From the NCBI RefSeq assembly GCF_963675165.1, contig NC_087379.1:1616201-1680200 (forward strand): a stretch of DNA of 64,000 nt, given 5' to 3'. Below are positions 9,905-21,000 of this stretch, piece after piece (within the stretch, counting starts at the first letter, position 1; each line of letters opens with the position of its first letter). The position numbers and the translations under genes are program-made. This DNA comes from Halichondria panicea. Lineage: Eukaryota > Porifera > Demospongiae > Suberitida > Halichondriidae. Below the pieces are notes generated by a model. It searched no databases, was not told where the DNA came from, and worked only from the letters and a program-made list of their open reading frames with translations.

Positions 9905-11428
9905 ATGGCTGTAAATCCACAAACTTTCGAGCAGTTCACTCTGAGACAAATTCGCATCACTGAGAATGAGTTGGGACATGGTTCCTACGCTGTTGTCATG
10001 GAGCTAGAGTATCGAGGACTGAAATGTGCCGGCAAGAAGCTTCACAGAGCTCTGTACGAAGCTGGAATCGGGCATGCAGCACGAAGGTATCTGGAGGAGT
10101 GTCACCTGCTCAGTCAAACTAGGCACCCCAACATTGTCCAGTTTCTGGGAGTCTGTTTTGAGGAAGGCTCTCAGTTCCCCATCCTAGTCATGGAGTTCCT
10201 CCCCACCAACTTGACCAGCTGTCTCGAGCGCTACGGTATTCTCCCCGATGAGATCAACTTCTCCATCCTCCATGACGTCTCACTGGGCCTTGCCTACCTC
10301 CATGGCCAAACACCAGTCATTGTGCACAGAGACCTCTCAGCCAACAATGTCCTATTGTCCACCAACATGATGGCCAAGATATCCGATCTGGGGGTTGCTC
10401 GAATATTGAACCTGACCCCCCTTCAAGTGAGTCGAATGACAGAGACCCCTGGCACCCCAGCGTACATGCCCCCCGAAGTGATGATTGCCGACCCCCACTA
10501 TGACACCAGTGTGGATGTGTTCTCCTTTGGGGTCATGATGATTCACACCTTTACAGCAGAGTGGCCACTACCTAAGATCGGTCCCAACAGAATCGATCCT
10601 GCTAATCCCAATGGTCTGATACCAGTAACGGAAGCTGAACGACGTGAACATTTTCTTCGAAAGATTTCCCCAGACCACCCTCTGATGGACCTCATCATGC
10701 GCTGTCTCAGCAACAACCCTCAGCAAAGGCCTAGAGCAGCGGAGATAGTGGGTCGGATGGTGGGTGTGGTACTTGAACATCCTCCCTCCTTTGAGAACAG
10801 AGTGGAGATGCTCCAGCGAGTGAGTGCCCTACTGACAGAGAAGAGGGAGCTTGAGGAGGAGGTTGTGAGGAAGGACTCGGCAATCCAGGAGAAAGTAGGA
10901 GAGAACGAGGCACTGGCGGAGGAGAAAAGACGACAAGAAGAAGAAAGTGAAAACACTGTCGAGCGTATGCAGTTGGTGCACTCTGTGGAAACTGATCAGT
11001 TTAAATTGGAGATTGAAAATCTTAAAGGTCAACTCGAAGATAAAGAGACAATTGTTAACACAAAAGATGCATTTATCTTCTCCAAAGATGCTAGGATTAC
11101 TGAGGTAGAAACTCGATGTAAGCAACTCACTGAAGAGGTGGAGCAACAAATTGCCAACGTCAACTACACTCACAACGAGCTTGTATCTAAAGCTACGAAA
11201 ATAGCTCAACTGGAAACAGATGTCACCAATCTCACTGCACAAGTGGAACAAGAGCAAGCTTGTTTAGCTGACAAAAACTCTATTATCACCCACAATAACT
11301 TGACTATCGCTCATAAGGCTTCGATCATTGCCTCCAAGGACACTTCCCTTCTAAAGAATAAAACCACCATTCAGAGTTTAAACGACCAACTCACCAAAAC
11401 TAGAGACTACCTGACCAGCAAACCACAG
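9905..11428 (+). CDS. TKL-like kinase plus coiled coil, first coding exon of copy A
   Basis: One exon encodes 508 residues and ends at a CAG|GTGAGC donor. The kinase domain spans roughly residues 18-285. It has a glycine loop ELGHGSYAVV, the ATP lysine in CAGKKL, catalytic loop HRDLSANNVLL (Asp and Asn present, Ser in place of the usual Lys/Arg/Ala), DLG in place of DFG, the activation-segment end GTPAYMPPEV, and DVFSFGVMM. The order and HRN-type spacing suit the TKL group. Residues about 290-508 form a long charged coiled coil with heptad-like units, likely for oligomerisation. The chain continues into the Kelch exon at 12852 in phase 0. If the intron is retained, the reading frame ends 9 codons later (VSSSTLYH, stop at 11455), giving a kinase-only form. 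No signal peptide is seen, so it is probably cytoplasmic. Confidence 0.9.
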
Positions 11429-12851
11429 GTGAGCTCCTCAACACTGTACCACTAACTGATATGATACTGAGTATACCATCGCCACCCTAATAGAAGTAAT
11501 AGCCTCAAAAATTTCGCGCTTGCGATATTATAATTATTTCCACCCTAATTATGCCTCGAGGCGTAGCCGCACGAGGGATACGGTAAAGCTGACTGTGTGT
11601 GTGTGTGTGTGTCTGTCTGTGTGTCTGTTCCAGCTGTAACTGCTCAACGGTTGCAATGCGACCTAACAGCTTCTATAGGCTTCTAGCCACGTTCTCTTGG
11701 ATTTTGATTCGTGGATTAGCAAACTAAAGCTTCTTTCTTGAGTTATGGCTAGTTTGACTCACATTGAAGGCTGTTGCAGTCTCTTCAAAATCTTTCATAA
11801 CATCATCTATCCGCACAAACTTCCTATTCAACATATGAGTTAGCCTTGCACTAAAGCGCTAGCTTTTTGTTAGCTACAATACTTAGAAAATATCTGTTAA
11901 AACAGCTAGCTAGCAGTAGCCATTGATCTCTTTGGACACACCCTTTAATTATTCCTATGGATGTAATGCGCATGCGCGCTCATTCCCCATGTGTGAGAAA
12001 TAATAATAATCCAAGATCCAGATCCTCCTGGCAGAATCATCTTTGTCTTGAAGGCCTGGTAAGCCACAAAACACTACCATATAACAATATAGATAGCAAT
12101 ATGCATGTACACAGGTCTTTTCTTCTTGCATATTATATACACTGAACTACAGATCCTGGAAGAACCAATTTTCTTCTTTCTTGACGTCCTAGTAAGCCAC
12201 ATAATACAACAATAGATAAGTTTTTTCTTCTCAGTGACTTTATATAGATAAGTTAACTTTAATATAAAATTCATTATAGAAACTAATATAACACTCTAAT
12301 ACTTTTCAGCGAAAGCAAAAACATGGCGAGAGGCATTAGCACAGCGCCAGCTTAAACTAATTCAAGGAAGTACCAAGTTCATTCTAAAGCTATTACTGTT
12401 CCAATTGAACACTAAGTACATTCTAAAAATTGTTTTTGCGATGCCTCGGTAATTCGAAGCAAAGTTGTTGTGTATTATAATGTGGGTTGTAATCAATGCA
12501 CGTACACATCTGTGAATATAATTATTTTGTCACAGTAATCACCACTCCAATAATAAGTGTCAAATAGTGTCCCATAGGATTATTTTGTTGATATGGTGTT
12601 GCTACGGTAATCTTATCATCTGATGTTAACAAAGCGTACCAGGACATGCATATCATACACTCCTGAACGTATGTACCATAGAACGCTACATACAAACTGC
12701 TTACATTCCTAAATGTTCCGAGTGATCGTACATGATTAGAATGAATATTTTCCTGTAAATAATAATTTAAGGCTAAAATAGATTTGTCGTCTTAATATCA
12801 AAATGTCTGCAACACAAGTTATTGACTCTCTGTATTCTCCAGTCCCTACAG
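11429..12851 (+). other. Intron of copy A, holding a MITE-like element
   Basis: Donor GTGAGC, acceptor CCCTACAG. From about 11548 to 12360 the intron holds a repeat beginning ATGCCTCGAGGCGTAGCCG, with a TG microsatellite. The same repeat occurs in the copy D intron from about 11.996 kb into the 40s of that copy (51996-52345, continuing at 55250-55929), where it ends CACCGAGGCAT. Its presence in A and D places this insertion before the A/D duplication, or it inserted twice. No exon was recognised inside. Confidence 0.7.
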
Positions 12852-13751
12852 GTTCAGTTGTCCTACAGTCAGTGCTCTGAGGCTCCAGTAAAGATGTCTC
12901 GTGGGCGAGCGGTTACCATTAATGGCAAGGTCTACTATGGTGGAGGAGTCTGTGGCGATGACTACTGTATCCATTGTTACGATCCGCCACAAGACATTTG
13001 GTCAACTCTGCCCAGACTTCCTGTACAAGGTTTTGGTCTAGGGGAGGTCAACGGTGATCTGGTAGCAGTTGGCGGTATGGATTCATCTGGCTATCCATCC
13101 AACGTGGTACATGTGTTTGACAAAGAAAGGAACTGGAAACAGACGATCCCACCCATGCCCACAGCGAGGTGTTCACCAGCAGTCATTAGTCTCCCAATAC
13201 ATCTGATCGTAGCAGGAGGTATGGTCCCTGGTGGCTACACTGATAATGTTGAGATCTACAACATCAGCACCTCCCAGTGGAGCGAGACAGACAGACTACC
13301 GTATGCTTGTTCTGCCCAAAGAGGAATTGTCTACAACAACACAGTGTACCTAATGGGGGGATTTGACGGCTATAATCGAAACAAGGTGTGTGCTGCTCAA
13401 GTCGACAAGCTCATCTCAGCAGACCGACAGGATGATGGGAGTGCCAACAAAGCCGACTCTGTCTGGAATACAATATCCAACACACCGACTTACCAGCCCT
13501 CCCCTGTAACGATATCCGACACCCTCTTTGCTGTTGGTGGACTGGATAATGAATATGATTTCATTCAAAGGATCTACGCCTACTCATCCTCGATGGACTC
13601 CTGGCTCTACGTTGGTGATCTACCATCTCCAATAGCATTCGCTGCCACTGTGTCACTGTCTCCAACAGAATGCTTTGTGATTGGGGGACTGAACAATGGA
13701 AGACAATCTACCGTGCAAAAAATTAGTATCGCAACAACTATTTCTTTATAA
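12852..13751 (+). CDS. Kelch beta-propeller, last exon of copy A
   Basis: The exon follows a CCCTACAG acceptor in phase 0 with the kinase exon (an acceptor 9 bases earlier would add SLQ) and encodes 299 residues to the stop at 13749-13751. It contains five to six Kelch blades: TINGKVYYGGG, VNGDLVAVGG, PIHLIVAGG, NNTVYLMGG, SDTLFAVGG and CFVIGG, each followed some residues later by a Trp or Tyr turn (DIWSTLPRL, RNWKQTIPPMP, QWSETDRLP, DSWLYVGDLP). Kelch propellers bind protein partners through loops on one face. Together with the kinase exon the product would be about 807 residues. The frame is intact, so copy A looks functional. Variation among paralogues concentrates in the blade loops. Confidence 0.9.
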   Translation, partial: VQLSYSQCSEAPVKMSRGRAVTINGKVYYGGGVCGDDYCIHCYDPPQDIWSTLPRLPVQGFGLGEVNGDLVAVGGMDSSGYPSNVVHVFDKERNWKQTIPPMPTARCSPAVISLPIHLIVAGGMVPGGYTDNVEIYNISTSQWSETDRLPYACSAQRGIVYNNTVYLMGGFDGYNRNKVCAAQVDKLISADRQDDGSANKADSVWNTISNTPTYQPSPVTISDTLFAVGGLDNEYDFIQRIYAYSSSMDSWLYVGDLPSPIAFAATVSLSPTECFVIGGLNNGRQSTVQKISIATTISL

Positions 13752-13944
13752 ATTTGTTTCTGGAGTGAAACATGTTTGCGTGGAACCAGCCACTCCCCCT
13801 TATAGACTATTGCAATGCTGACAATTAAAGTAATAATTATTGTTGATCCCCATGCATACAGGCCAGTACGTTCAATTTCATCATATAATTAAATTTGAAT
13901 AATTTGAATACACTCACAAAACAAAGGGATTAATTATTGTGAAA

Positions 13945-16870
13945 ATGAGAATTGTTAACAACAGTGAAATCAAAGTCTTCCTCATATCTAGAGCAACTTT
14001 CGTCTCATCGTCCTTTGTTGCCAGACACGACTTCCTAATTGGGCAGATTCAGAACAAGAGGAGCAGCCAACACCTCCCTGCAGCCGATATTGCAACTAAT
14101 AAAAGCATTCAACATGTCATTAATTTTTAATTACCTTCCAAATTGGAGAGAGAAACGTCCGTACGTATTGTTCCAGGAACTAGAACAGTTTGTGTGTTCA
14201 CTCGATAGGTATGATGACAGATTTGTGGAAGAGACATTTGCTGAGTATGCAATAGAAAGGTTAGAGGGTGTGCATTGTCGGTGTGACGAGACTCACGGAT
14301 ATGTTCTTACCTACTCACTTGAGAGTGCTGTTTACCTCATGAGCTCACAGTAGTAGAAACATACTATAACCTATATTCAGTGATCTGGTTGTTTGTCTGC
14401 GTGAGTTGGTGAGAAAATGGTCTTGTGAAGACATTTCCCCCATCATCAAACTCTGCCAGGAAGTATGGGACACCAGTGTACTCAAGCTGTGTGTGTGTGT
14501 GTGTGTGGTGTGTGTGTGTGTGGGTGGGGGAGGTGTGGATGGGTGGGTGTGTGTGGGTGGGTGGTGGGAGGGGGAACGTGTGTGTAGCAAAACTAATAGA
14601 TTCTGGAAAAGAGAAGTATTGACTAAAAGCTTAGAGAATGGTACGTAGAACATGGTACAGCTATAATGTGTGTGTTACCTCTGAGGGTGGTGTTTCCCTG
14701 GGCACAGTCTCAAGCCCCACCCCATACTCTGCCCATAATCTATGAAGGCTTGTCTCAGAGCATCAGATGGAATCTTGGTCACTGGAATAACCTACAGTGA
14801 CCACCATTACCATCACACACTAACCATACACAACTATCAGTCAACACATACCATACACACACTAACATGTACCGTATTTCTACAATGTTTTACGAGCTTA
14901 AACATACTAGTTCTAATGGCCTCACTCAATAAGATTACAAAGACCTATACTGGTACTTGGAATGACACCACAATTTTTGTTAGACGGCCTCTTTCTAAGC
15001 TTTCAGGAAATCATAAAATCGTTAAAATTGAATTCAGCTGAAAGAGTCCCCGAACCATTGAACATTCCTCCGTCTGCAACATGCCCTCAAAACATTGTAG
15101 CCTAATCTCAACACACCAACCATACAGTATCAATCACATCACATGATAATACGGCCTTGACGGTACTGACCTGTAGTTGAAGATGCTGTGATTTGTAGTT
15201 TCTCTCGAAGATGACACACGACTGATCTTTGCTGTTGAAATACTTCCTCAGAGCACTCTTAAACTTTCCAAGCTCCTCCAAAACCTCCTACAGTAATAGA
15301 GCACAGGTCATACAGTGTACATGCAAGATATATGGTATAGTGATCTCTGCTTACACAGTGGGCAGACCAACAGTGGCTGTACTAAAGAGGTGGCCTGCTA
15401 ACACAGGTCCAAACACATGCTATGGAGACTTTGGGGCCCATTAACCTGGCTGTATTATAGAGGGTGGCCTGCTTACAGGCTGACCACTACAGACTGCTAA
15501 ATAGTACACACAGAGCATGGAAACATACTCTCCACAATACAAACAATGACTATACACACACAGCAGTGGTACACACAGCACATGAACTCACTGGTGGTGC
15601 GTCAGTGGAGGCTGCAAAGTGACCGATGGGTAGAACCAGCACATGCTCTGGTACCATCCCACCCTTGGATAAAGCCAGGTACGTCTATATAGGGTTTACA
15701 ATACAAACTGTTAGTGGTCTGCTATTTGTGAGCTACATTGTATTTTGTATGTGCAGTATTAGCAAGTACAACACACTCTATCTCACATGATCTCCGATGG
15801 AGACCACGAGATGTTTCTCCACCTCCTTGCCCCCCAGACAGAACCAGCACGGCCCCCTGGGCTGGGGAGGGGGTCGTCGCTTTGCAGGGGGTCCTCCGTC
15901 CTGTTGTCTCTTCTGTTTGCGATGAGCGGAATCAAGAGCCCTCTGAAGGTTTGGTGTAGAGCTGCAAAATGGTAGCGTGGCTTAATTGAGACACATGGCC
16001 AGTTTATTTAGAGGCTTTGCCCCCACTGCACTCAGGTACAGTCCGTCCTGCATGAGCATAAGGTATTATTAAGGTACTGGTCCATCCTACAATAACTGGG
16101 AGCTAGGTCTCACAGGAGCCACTGTGAACTTGTCCACTGCCCCGGGCCAATCAGAGGTGAGGAGAATGTCCACTCCACGGTAGCCCTCTCCACTGCACTG
16201 ACCCTCCAGCCAGGACACATCAGAGTCAGTGAAATATGGTCGCTGGAGGGAGAAACAAAAACTAGTTCAACAACTTGTCCAGGTGATTGGGAAGAGAACT
16301 GACCAATACATTATCTCCCTTGTCTTAATGCTGATAGGTCCTCCCCTGGTAGCTCCCACTGAGATAGGCCACCCTCAGACCACTGGACGCACTGTACACT
16401 CCATGCACGCTGACCTGTAATGGAGTGTGACTCATGTGTGTACTGATAGAGTGGTTAATAACATGCATGCACTGTACCTAGACATGTGACATTGGGGCAA
16501 AGCTCTTCTCCATCACGTGACAAGTCTCCATAGAACTGGCCATGCTCAGTCCAACACGGGCCAAGGATGAACGTCGGTAGAGGCACTGTGCATGGGGGTG
16601 TAATAAATGTCAGAGGAAGGTGATTTAATATCGTTTAATTACCTGTTTCCACCCCCTCCTGATACTTGCTCCACTCCTAGATCCTCCTGGCAGTCAGAGC
16701 TAAAGAAAGATCCAACACACAACAGCAGCTACATAAAGGGACAATAAATGCACTGGCACACTGCAGTGAGTGTGTGCATCCATTGTATGTACATGTAGCT
16801 ACCTCAAAGTCTTTGTTCTTGGAGAGGATGCTCTTTACTTGACCCAAAGTACAACTACACTTAGCCTCGA
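13945..16870 (-). pseudogene. CWF19L1: CWF19L1-like gene (copy 2), internally deleted
   Basis: Minus-strand exons include the exon-1 end VKSILSKNKDFE (about 16803-16850), FFSSDCQEEW (16640-16740), PTFILGP (16480-16600), YSASSGLRVAYLSGSY (16335-16425), GVDILLTSDWP (16080-16225), [13 protein letters not shown] (15945-16040), a truncated [16 protein letters not shown] exon (15785-15944), [29 protein letters not shown] (about 15180-15292), SDALRQ and EYTGVPYFLAEFDD exons. At about 15944 the CWFCL exon runs directly into the YHFAALHQ exon, so the two exons between them are missing. Exon 1 lacks its beginning, and the sequence becomes a TAGCCTCGATCCC-type repeat end at about 16870. It is therefore a broken copy, despite good conservation of the HIT-like Cwf19 domain. 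Confidence 0.75.
14489..14590. repeat. (TG)n/G-rich microsatellite
   Basis: TG run with GGTGG interruptions at the same intron position as the runs in the other CWF19L1-like copies. Confidence 0.9.
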
Positions 16871-16944
16871 TCCCAGCCCCTCTCACTGTCTTTCTCAATT
16901 GAGAGCGTTCTGGAATCGAGGCTAAACTAAACTAAGTGGCTGAT

Positions 16945-18063
16945 AGCAGGAGTACATGAATAGGAGTAAGCAACTACTATGTACACCATATAAATTCGTT
17001 ATTATCTCACTACGTCACAAACACTTGTAGTAGTGTAAACTGTGGTTACTTTGTGTACACATGACCATGTATGGCTGCATGCTAGGCTCACTTAGAAATT
17101 GTCAACAAGAGTGCAAGTGCATGTGCAGGCTAGGCTGAAACTATATACAAGACTTAGAGAATAACATAGATAAGATCTACTCAGCTAATATCATCTAGAG
17201 AATGCTTAACCTTAGAAAAAGACGGAATTGGCTGTTCACCATGAATTGGTAACTAATCTTTGCTGAATAACATGTTTGATGCAATGCGAAGCAGTTAGCA
17301 TTGTGTGTGGTGCCGGATTACCGTGTATAGAGAGAACTAAACTAGAGGTGTGACAAGCTGCTAAAGTTGCTCCATCTCTTACTTGCAATGTCATGGAATA
17401 TTGCAAGTTGTGTATCTGAGGAAAACAACATCAACCTTGAGAGACACAGCAGTAACAAGGGATGCCCATGCACTAAAAGTAGGAGTTTCTTCATAGTCTG
17501 AGTCGATTACTTGTGAGTCTTTTGAGAGCTTTATTTCTACCCCAGATGCAATGTAACGTAGGAAATCGTACCACTGAATGAAAATTTAAGTATGCATCTT
17601 TTCCTTTACACTTGATGTAAAATTGTTTGTATTGATTGCACAGGCAGTCTGCAAGCTTCACCAAGCCATCATCCTGTTCCTTAGAGATTATATTAAAAAC
17701 CTGTTTTCTCCAGGGTACATCTCTAGTTGTGGTAGCTTCTCTACTTCTTCAGTTAATTTTCTCACCAATGCTAGATTATTTTATTCAGTAGCAAGCTTTT
17801 GGCAACTTCTATCACAGTTGCTTTGCTGTGTTCATGTTTCTTTGCTTTTCTTCATTTTGCAAGAGCTAGCCACCTGGACCTATTCTACCAAGTGTGCTTG
17901 CACAATGCATGTAATTAACCACACTGTTTTGATTGTGGTTGTAGGCCACTTGAGATGTGGGCGTTTTACACATGTAGTATGACGTGGCATGACACAGTGA
18001 GATAACAACACGTTTGTATGGGCTGTATAGTAGTTGCTTACTCCTATTCATGTACTCCTGCTG
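16945..18063. mobile_element. 1.1-kb non-autonomous element with about 80-bp inverted ends
   Basis: The left end AGCAGGAGTACATGAATAGG pairs with the right end CCTATTCATGTACTCCTGCT. The match continues with interruptions for about 80 bases (GTGACGTAGTGAGATAA against GACACAGTGAGATAACA). No transposase frame was seen; the 119-codon ORF inside has no protein-like features. The superfamily is unknown. Confidence 0.7.
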
Positions 18064-18455
18064 ATAGTGATAGGTGTGTCTAAGTGTTTGTAGTAAGTTG
18101 TGAAACCGCACAGTTGCACAGCTTGTGCATGGCTTAGCGATTTGATTATGTGGTTTCACACATCCGTCCTCTAACCACTAACCACTTATCAATGCAAACA
18201 TGCAGCACTTGACTGCTGCACAAGTAGCTCAAGCAGTGTAATTAAATTTGCCAGACAATGATATATCGGCTGGTCCACGAGAATACACTCTGCTCTCTCT
18301 GTAACTTCACCTCTCTGTAACTCCACCTCAGATCAAGCTTTCTATATATACAGGTAAGATAAATTGCTTGAATACCATTTTAATTGGGCTTCGATATCCA
18401 GTTGGATTGCCTATTTAATATTGCATGCTTTTCTATTCCCACAGTAAAGAAGACA

Positions 18456-19935
18456 ATGGCTGTAAATCCACAAGCTTTCGAGCAGTTCACTCTGAGACAA
18501 ATTCGCATCACTGAGAATGAGTTGGGACATGGTTCCTACGCTGTTGTCATGGAGCTAGAGTATCGAGGACTGAAATGTGCCGGCAAGAAGCTTTACCGAG
18601 TTCTCTACGAGACTGGAATCGGGCATGCAGCACGAAGGTATCTGGAGGAGTGTCACCTGCTCAGTCAAACTAGGCACCCCAACATTGTCCAGTTTCTGGG
18701 AGTCTGTTTTGAGGAAGGCTCTCAGTTCCCCATCCTAGTCATGGAGTTCCTCCCCACCAACTTGACCAGCTGTCTCGAGCGCTACGGTATTCTCCCTGAT
18801 GAGATCAACTTCTCCATCCTCCATGACGTCTCACTGGGCCTGGTCTACCTCCATGGCCAAACACCAATCATTGTGCACAGAGACCTCTCAACCAACAATG
18901 TCCTCTTGTCCACCAACATGACGGCCAAGATATCCGATCTGGGGGTTGCTCGAATATTAAACCTGACCCCCCTTCAAGTGAGTCGAATGACGGAGACCCC
19001 TGGCACCCCAGCATACATGCCCCCCGAAGTGATGTTTGCCAACCCCCACTACAACACCAGTGTGGATGTGTTCTCCTTTGGGATCATGATGATTCACACC
19101 TTCACAGCAGAGTGGCCACTACCAAGTATCGGCCAGACACAAATCGATCCTGCTAATCCTGACAGACTGATACCAGTGACGGAAGCTGAACAACGTGAAG
19201 AGTTTCTTCGGAAGATTCCCCCAGACCACCCTCTGATGGACCTCATCATGCGCTGTCTCAGCAACAACCCTCAGCGAAGGCCTAGAGCAGCGGAGATAGT
19301 GGGTCGGATGGTGGGTGTGGTACTTGAACACCCTCCCTCCTTTGAGAACAGAATGGAGATGCTCCAGCGAGTGAGTGCCCTACTGACAGAGAAGAGAGAG
19401 CTTGAGGAGGAGGTTGTGAGGAAGGACTCGGCAATCCAGGAGAAAGCAGGAGAGAATGAGGCACTGGCGGAGGAGAAAAAACGACAAGAGGAAGAAAGTG
19501 AAAACACTGTCGAGCGTATGCATTTAGTGCACTCTGTGGACTGATCAGTTTAAATTGGAGAATGAAGATCTTAAAGGTCAACTCGAAGATAAAGAGACAA
19601 TTGTTAACATGAAAGATACTACCATCGCTAGGTTAGAAACTCGATGTAAGCAACTCTCTGAAGAGGTGGAGCAACAAATTGCCAACGTCAACTACACTCA
19701 CAACGAGCTTGTATCTAAAGCTACGAAAATAGCTCAACTGGAAACAGATGTCACCAATCTCGCTGCACAAGTGGAACAGGAGCTAGCTTGTTTAGCTGAC
19801 AAAAACTCTATTATCGCTGACAAAGATTCAATGCTTGCCTTCAATGACATCTCCCTTCAGAAGAAAAAAACCACCATTCAGAGTTTAAACGACCAACTGA
19901 CCAAAACCAGAGACTACCTGACCAGCAAACCACAG
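18456..19935 (+). pseudogene. Kinase plus coiled-coil exon of copy B, frameshifted
   Basis: This is the same exon as in copy A, starting at ATG 18456 after a 91-bp 5' UTR intron (18354-18444). The kinase motifs are all present (ELGHGSYAVV, CAGKKL, HRDLSTNNVLL, DLGVAR, MPPEV). At about 19540 the sequence reads gtggactgatc where the other copies read gtggaaactgatc. This 2-nt deletion stops the frame at 19544, within the coiled coil. The rest of the coiled coil (19555-19935) is open in another frame up to the GTGAGC donor. Together with the lesions in its Kelch exon this marks copy B as a pseudogene, although a truncated kinase could still be made. Confidence 0.85.
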
Positions 19936-20878
19936 GTGAGCTCATCAACACTGTACCATTAAGTGCACACATCTATAATAATTATGATACCCTCATAATA
20001 ATTATTATGATTATCACCACCCTAATAGAACCAAAGCTTACTGTTCCAATACAGCATGCACCAAGTATTTTCTTTTTGCGATGCCTCAGTAATTAAAATT
20101 CAAGTGTGTATAGTGTGGCTTGTAATAATTGGTCATGTACAATTACTCTTAGTGTAGCCATCGTATGCTAATCACCACTCCAAATATATGCGCCAAATAA
20201 TAAGGCTATTTTAGTGGTTCAAAGTTACCATAGCAACAAAAATATATACCTTATAGTGGGTAATTTTCATTGGTTCTATCAGGAGTTCCTGGTTCTATAT
20301 ACCATAAAATGCGAAATTTTTGAGGCACTTATATTTCGTGGATTAGCCTCTAAAAGCATTTTGTTGCACAATGTTATCGGAATGACTGCTTACCGGAAGC
20401 CACGCCTTTAAATCTTTGCACGTTATAGCAGGTAATTCTAATTAAAAAACAATTTTCGTGGACTTAATTTTCGTGTAGGATTGGTAACCCACAAAATCCG
20501 CGAAAATTAAGCCCCTCGAAAATTTCACGCTATACGGTACCTATTTAAAATGTTCATATTCATACAGCTCAGGATAGCGACGTTGAACATAATTATTGCG
20601 CCAGAAAATTTTTTGGTTTTAATTTTCATATGAGCTCTACTGATAATTATGGAAAGTACAAACATTTTCACCATACGAAAATAACCCTCTATATACTATA
20701 TTTATGTCGAGCCCACAGGATGCTTATAATATATTAATTGTTGCTATGGTAACCTTGAACTAGTAGCCCTCTTGTCTGAGGGAACCTTACATTGATTCCC
20801 TGTTATTAGATAGCCAAATATGCCCCTAATCACATGCAACACAAGTTATTGACTCTCTGTATTCTCCAGTCCCTACAG
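19936..20878 (+). other. Intron of copy B with ACCGTATAG-type repeat ends
   Basis: Donor GTGAGC, acceptor CCCTACAG (20871-20878). Between about 20245 and 20540 the sequence carries ends related to the small MITE at 6209-6392 (ATACCTTATAGTGGGTAATT and ACGCTATACGGTAC). No exon was recognised. Confidence 0.6.
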
Positions 20879-21000
20879 GTTCAGTTGTCCTACAGTCAGT
20901 GCTCTGAGGCTCCAGTGAAGATGGCTGGTGGGCAAGCGGTGACCATCAATGGCAAGGTCTACTATGGTGGAGGAGCCTGTGATGACGATGATGACGAGTA

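Noticed and set aside
10720-11257. Long minus-strand ORFs opposite the kinase and coiled-coil exons, also seen in copies B, C and D
   Set aside because: They are Ser/Leu-rich antisense shadows of a biased coiled-coil coding sequence and are repeated only because the gene is.
17623-17982. 119-codon ORF between CWF19L1 copy 2 and kinase B
   Set aside because: It lies inside a TIR element and is low-complexity and hydrophobic, with no conserved pattern.
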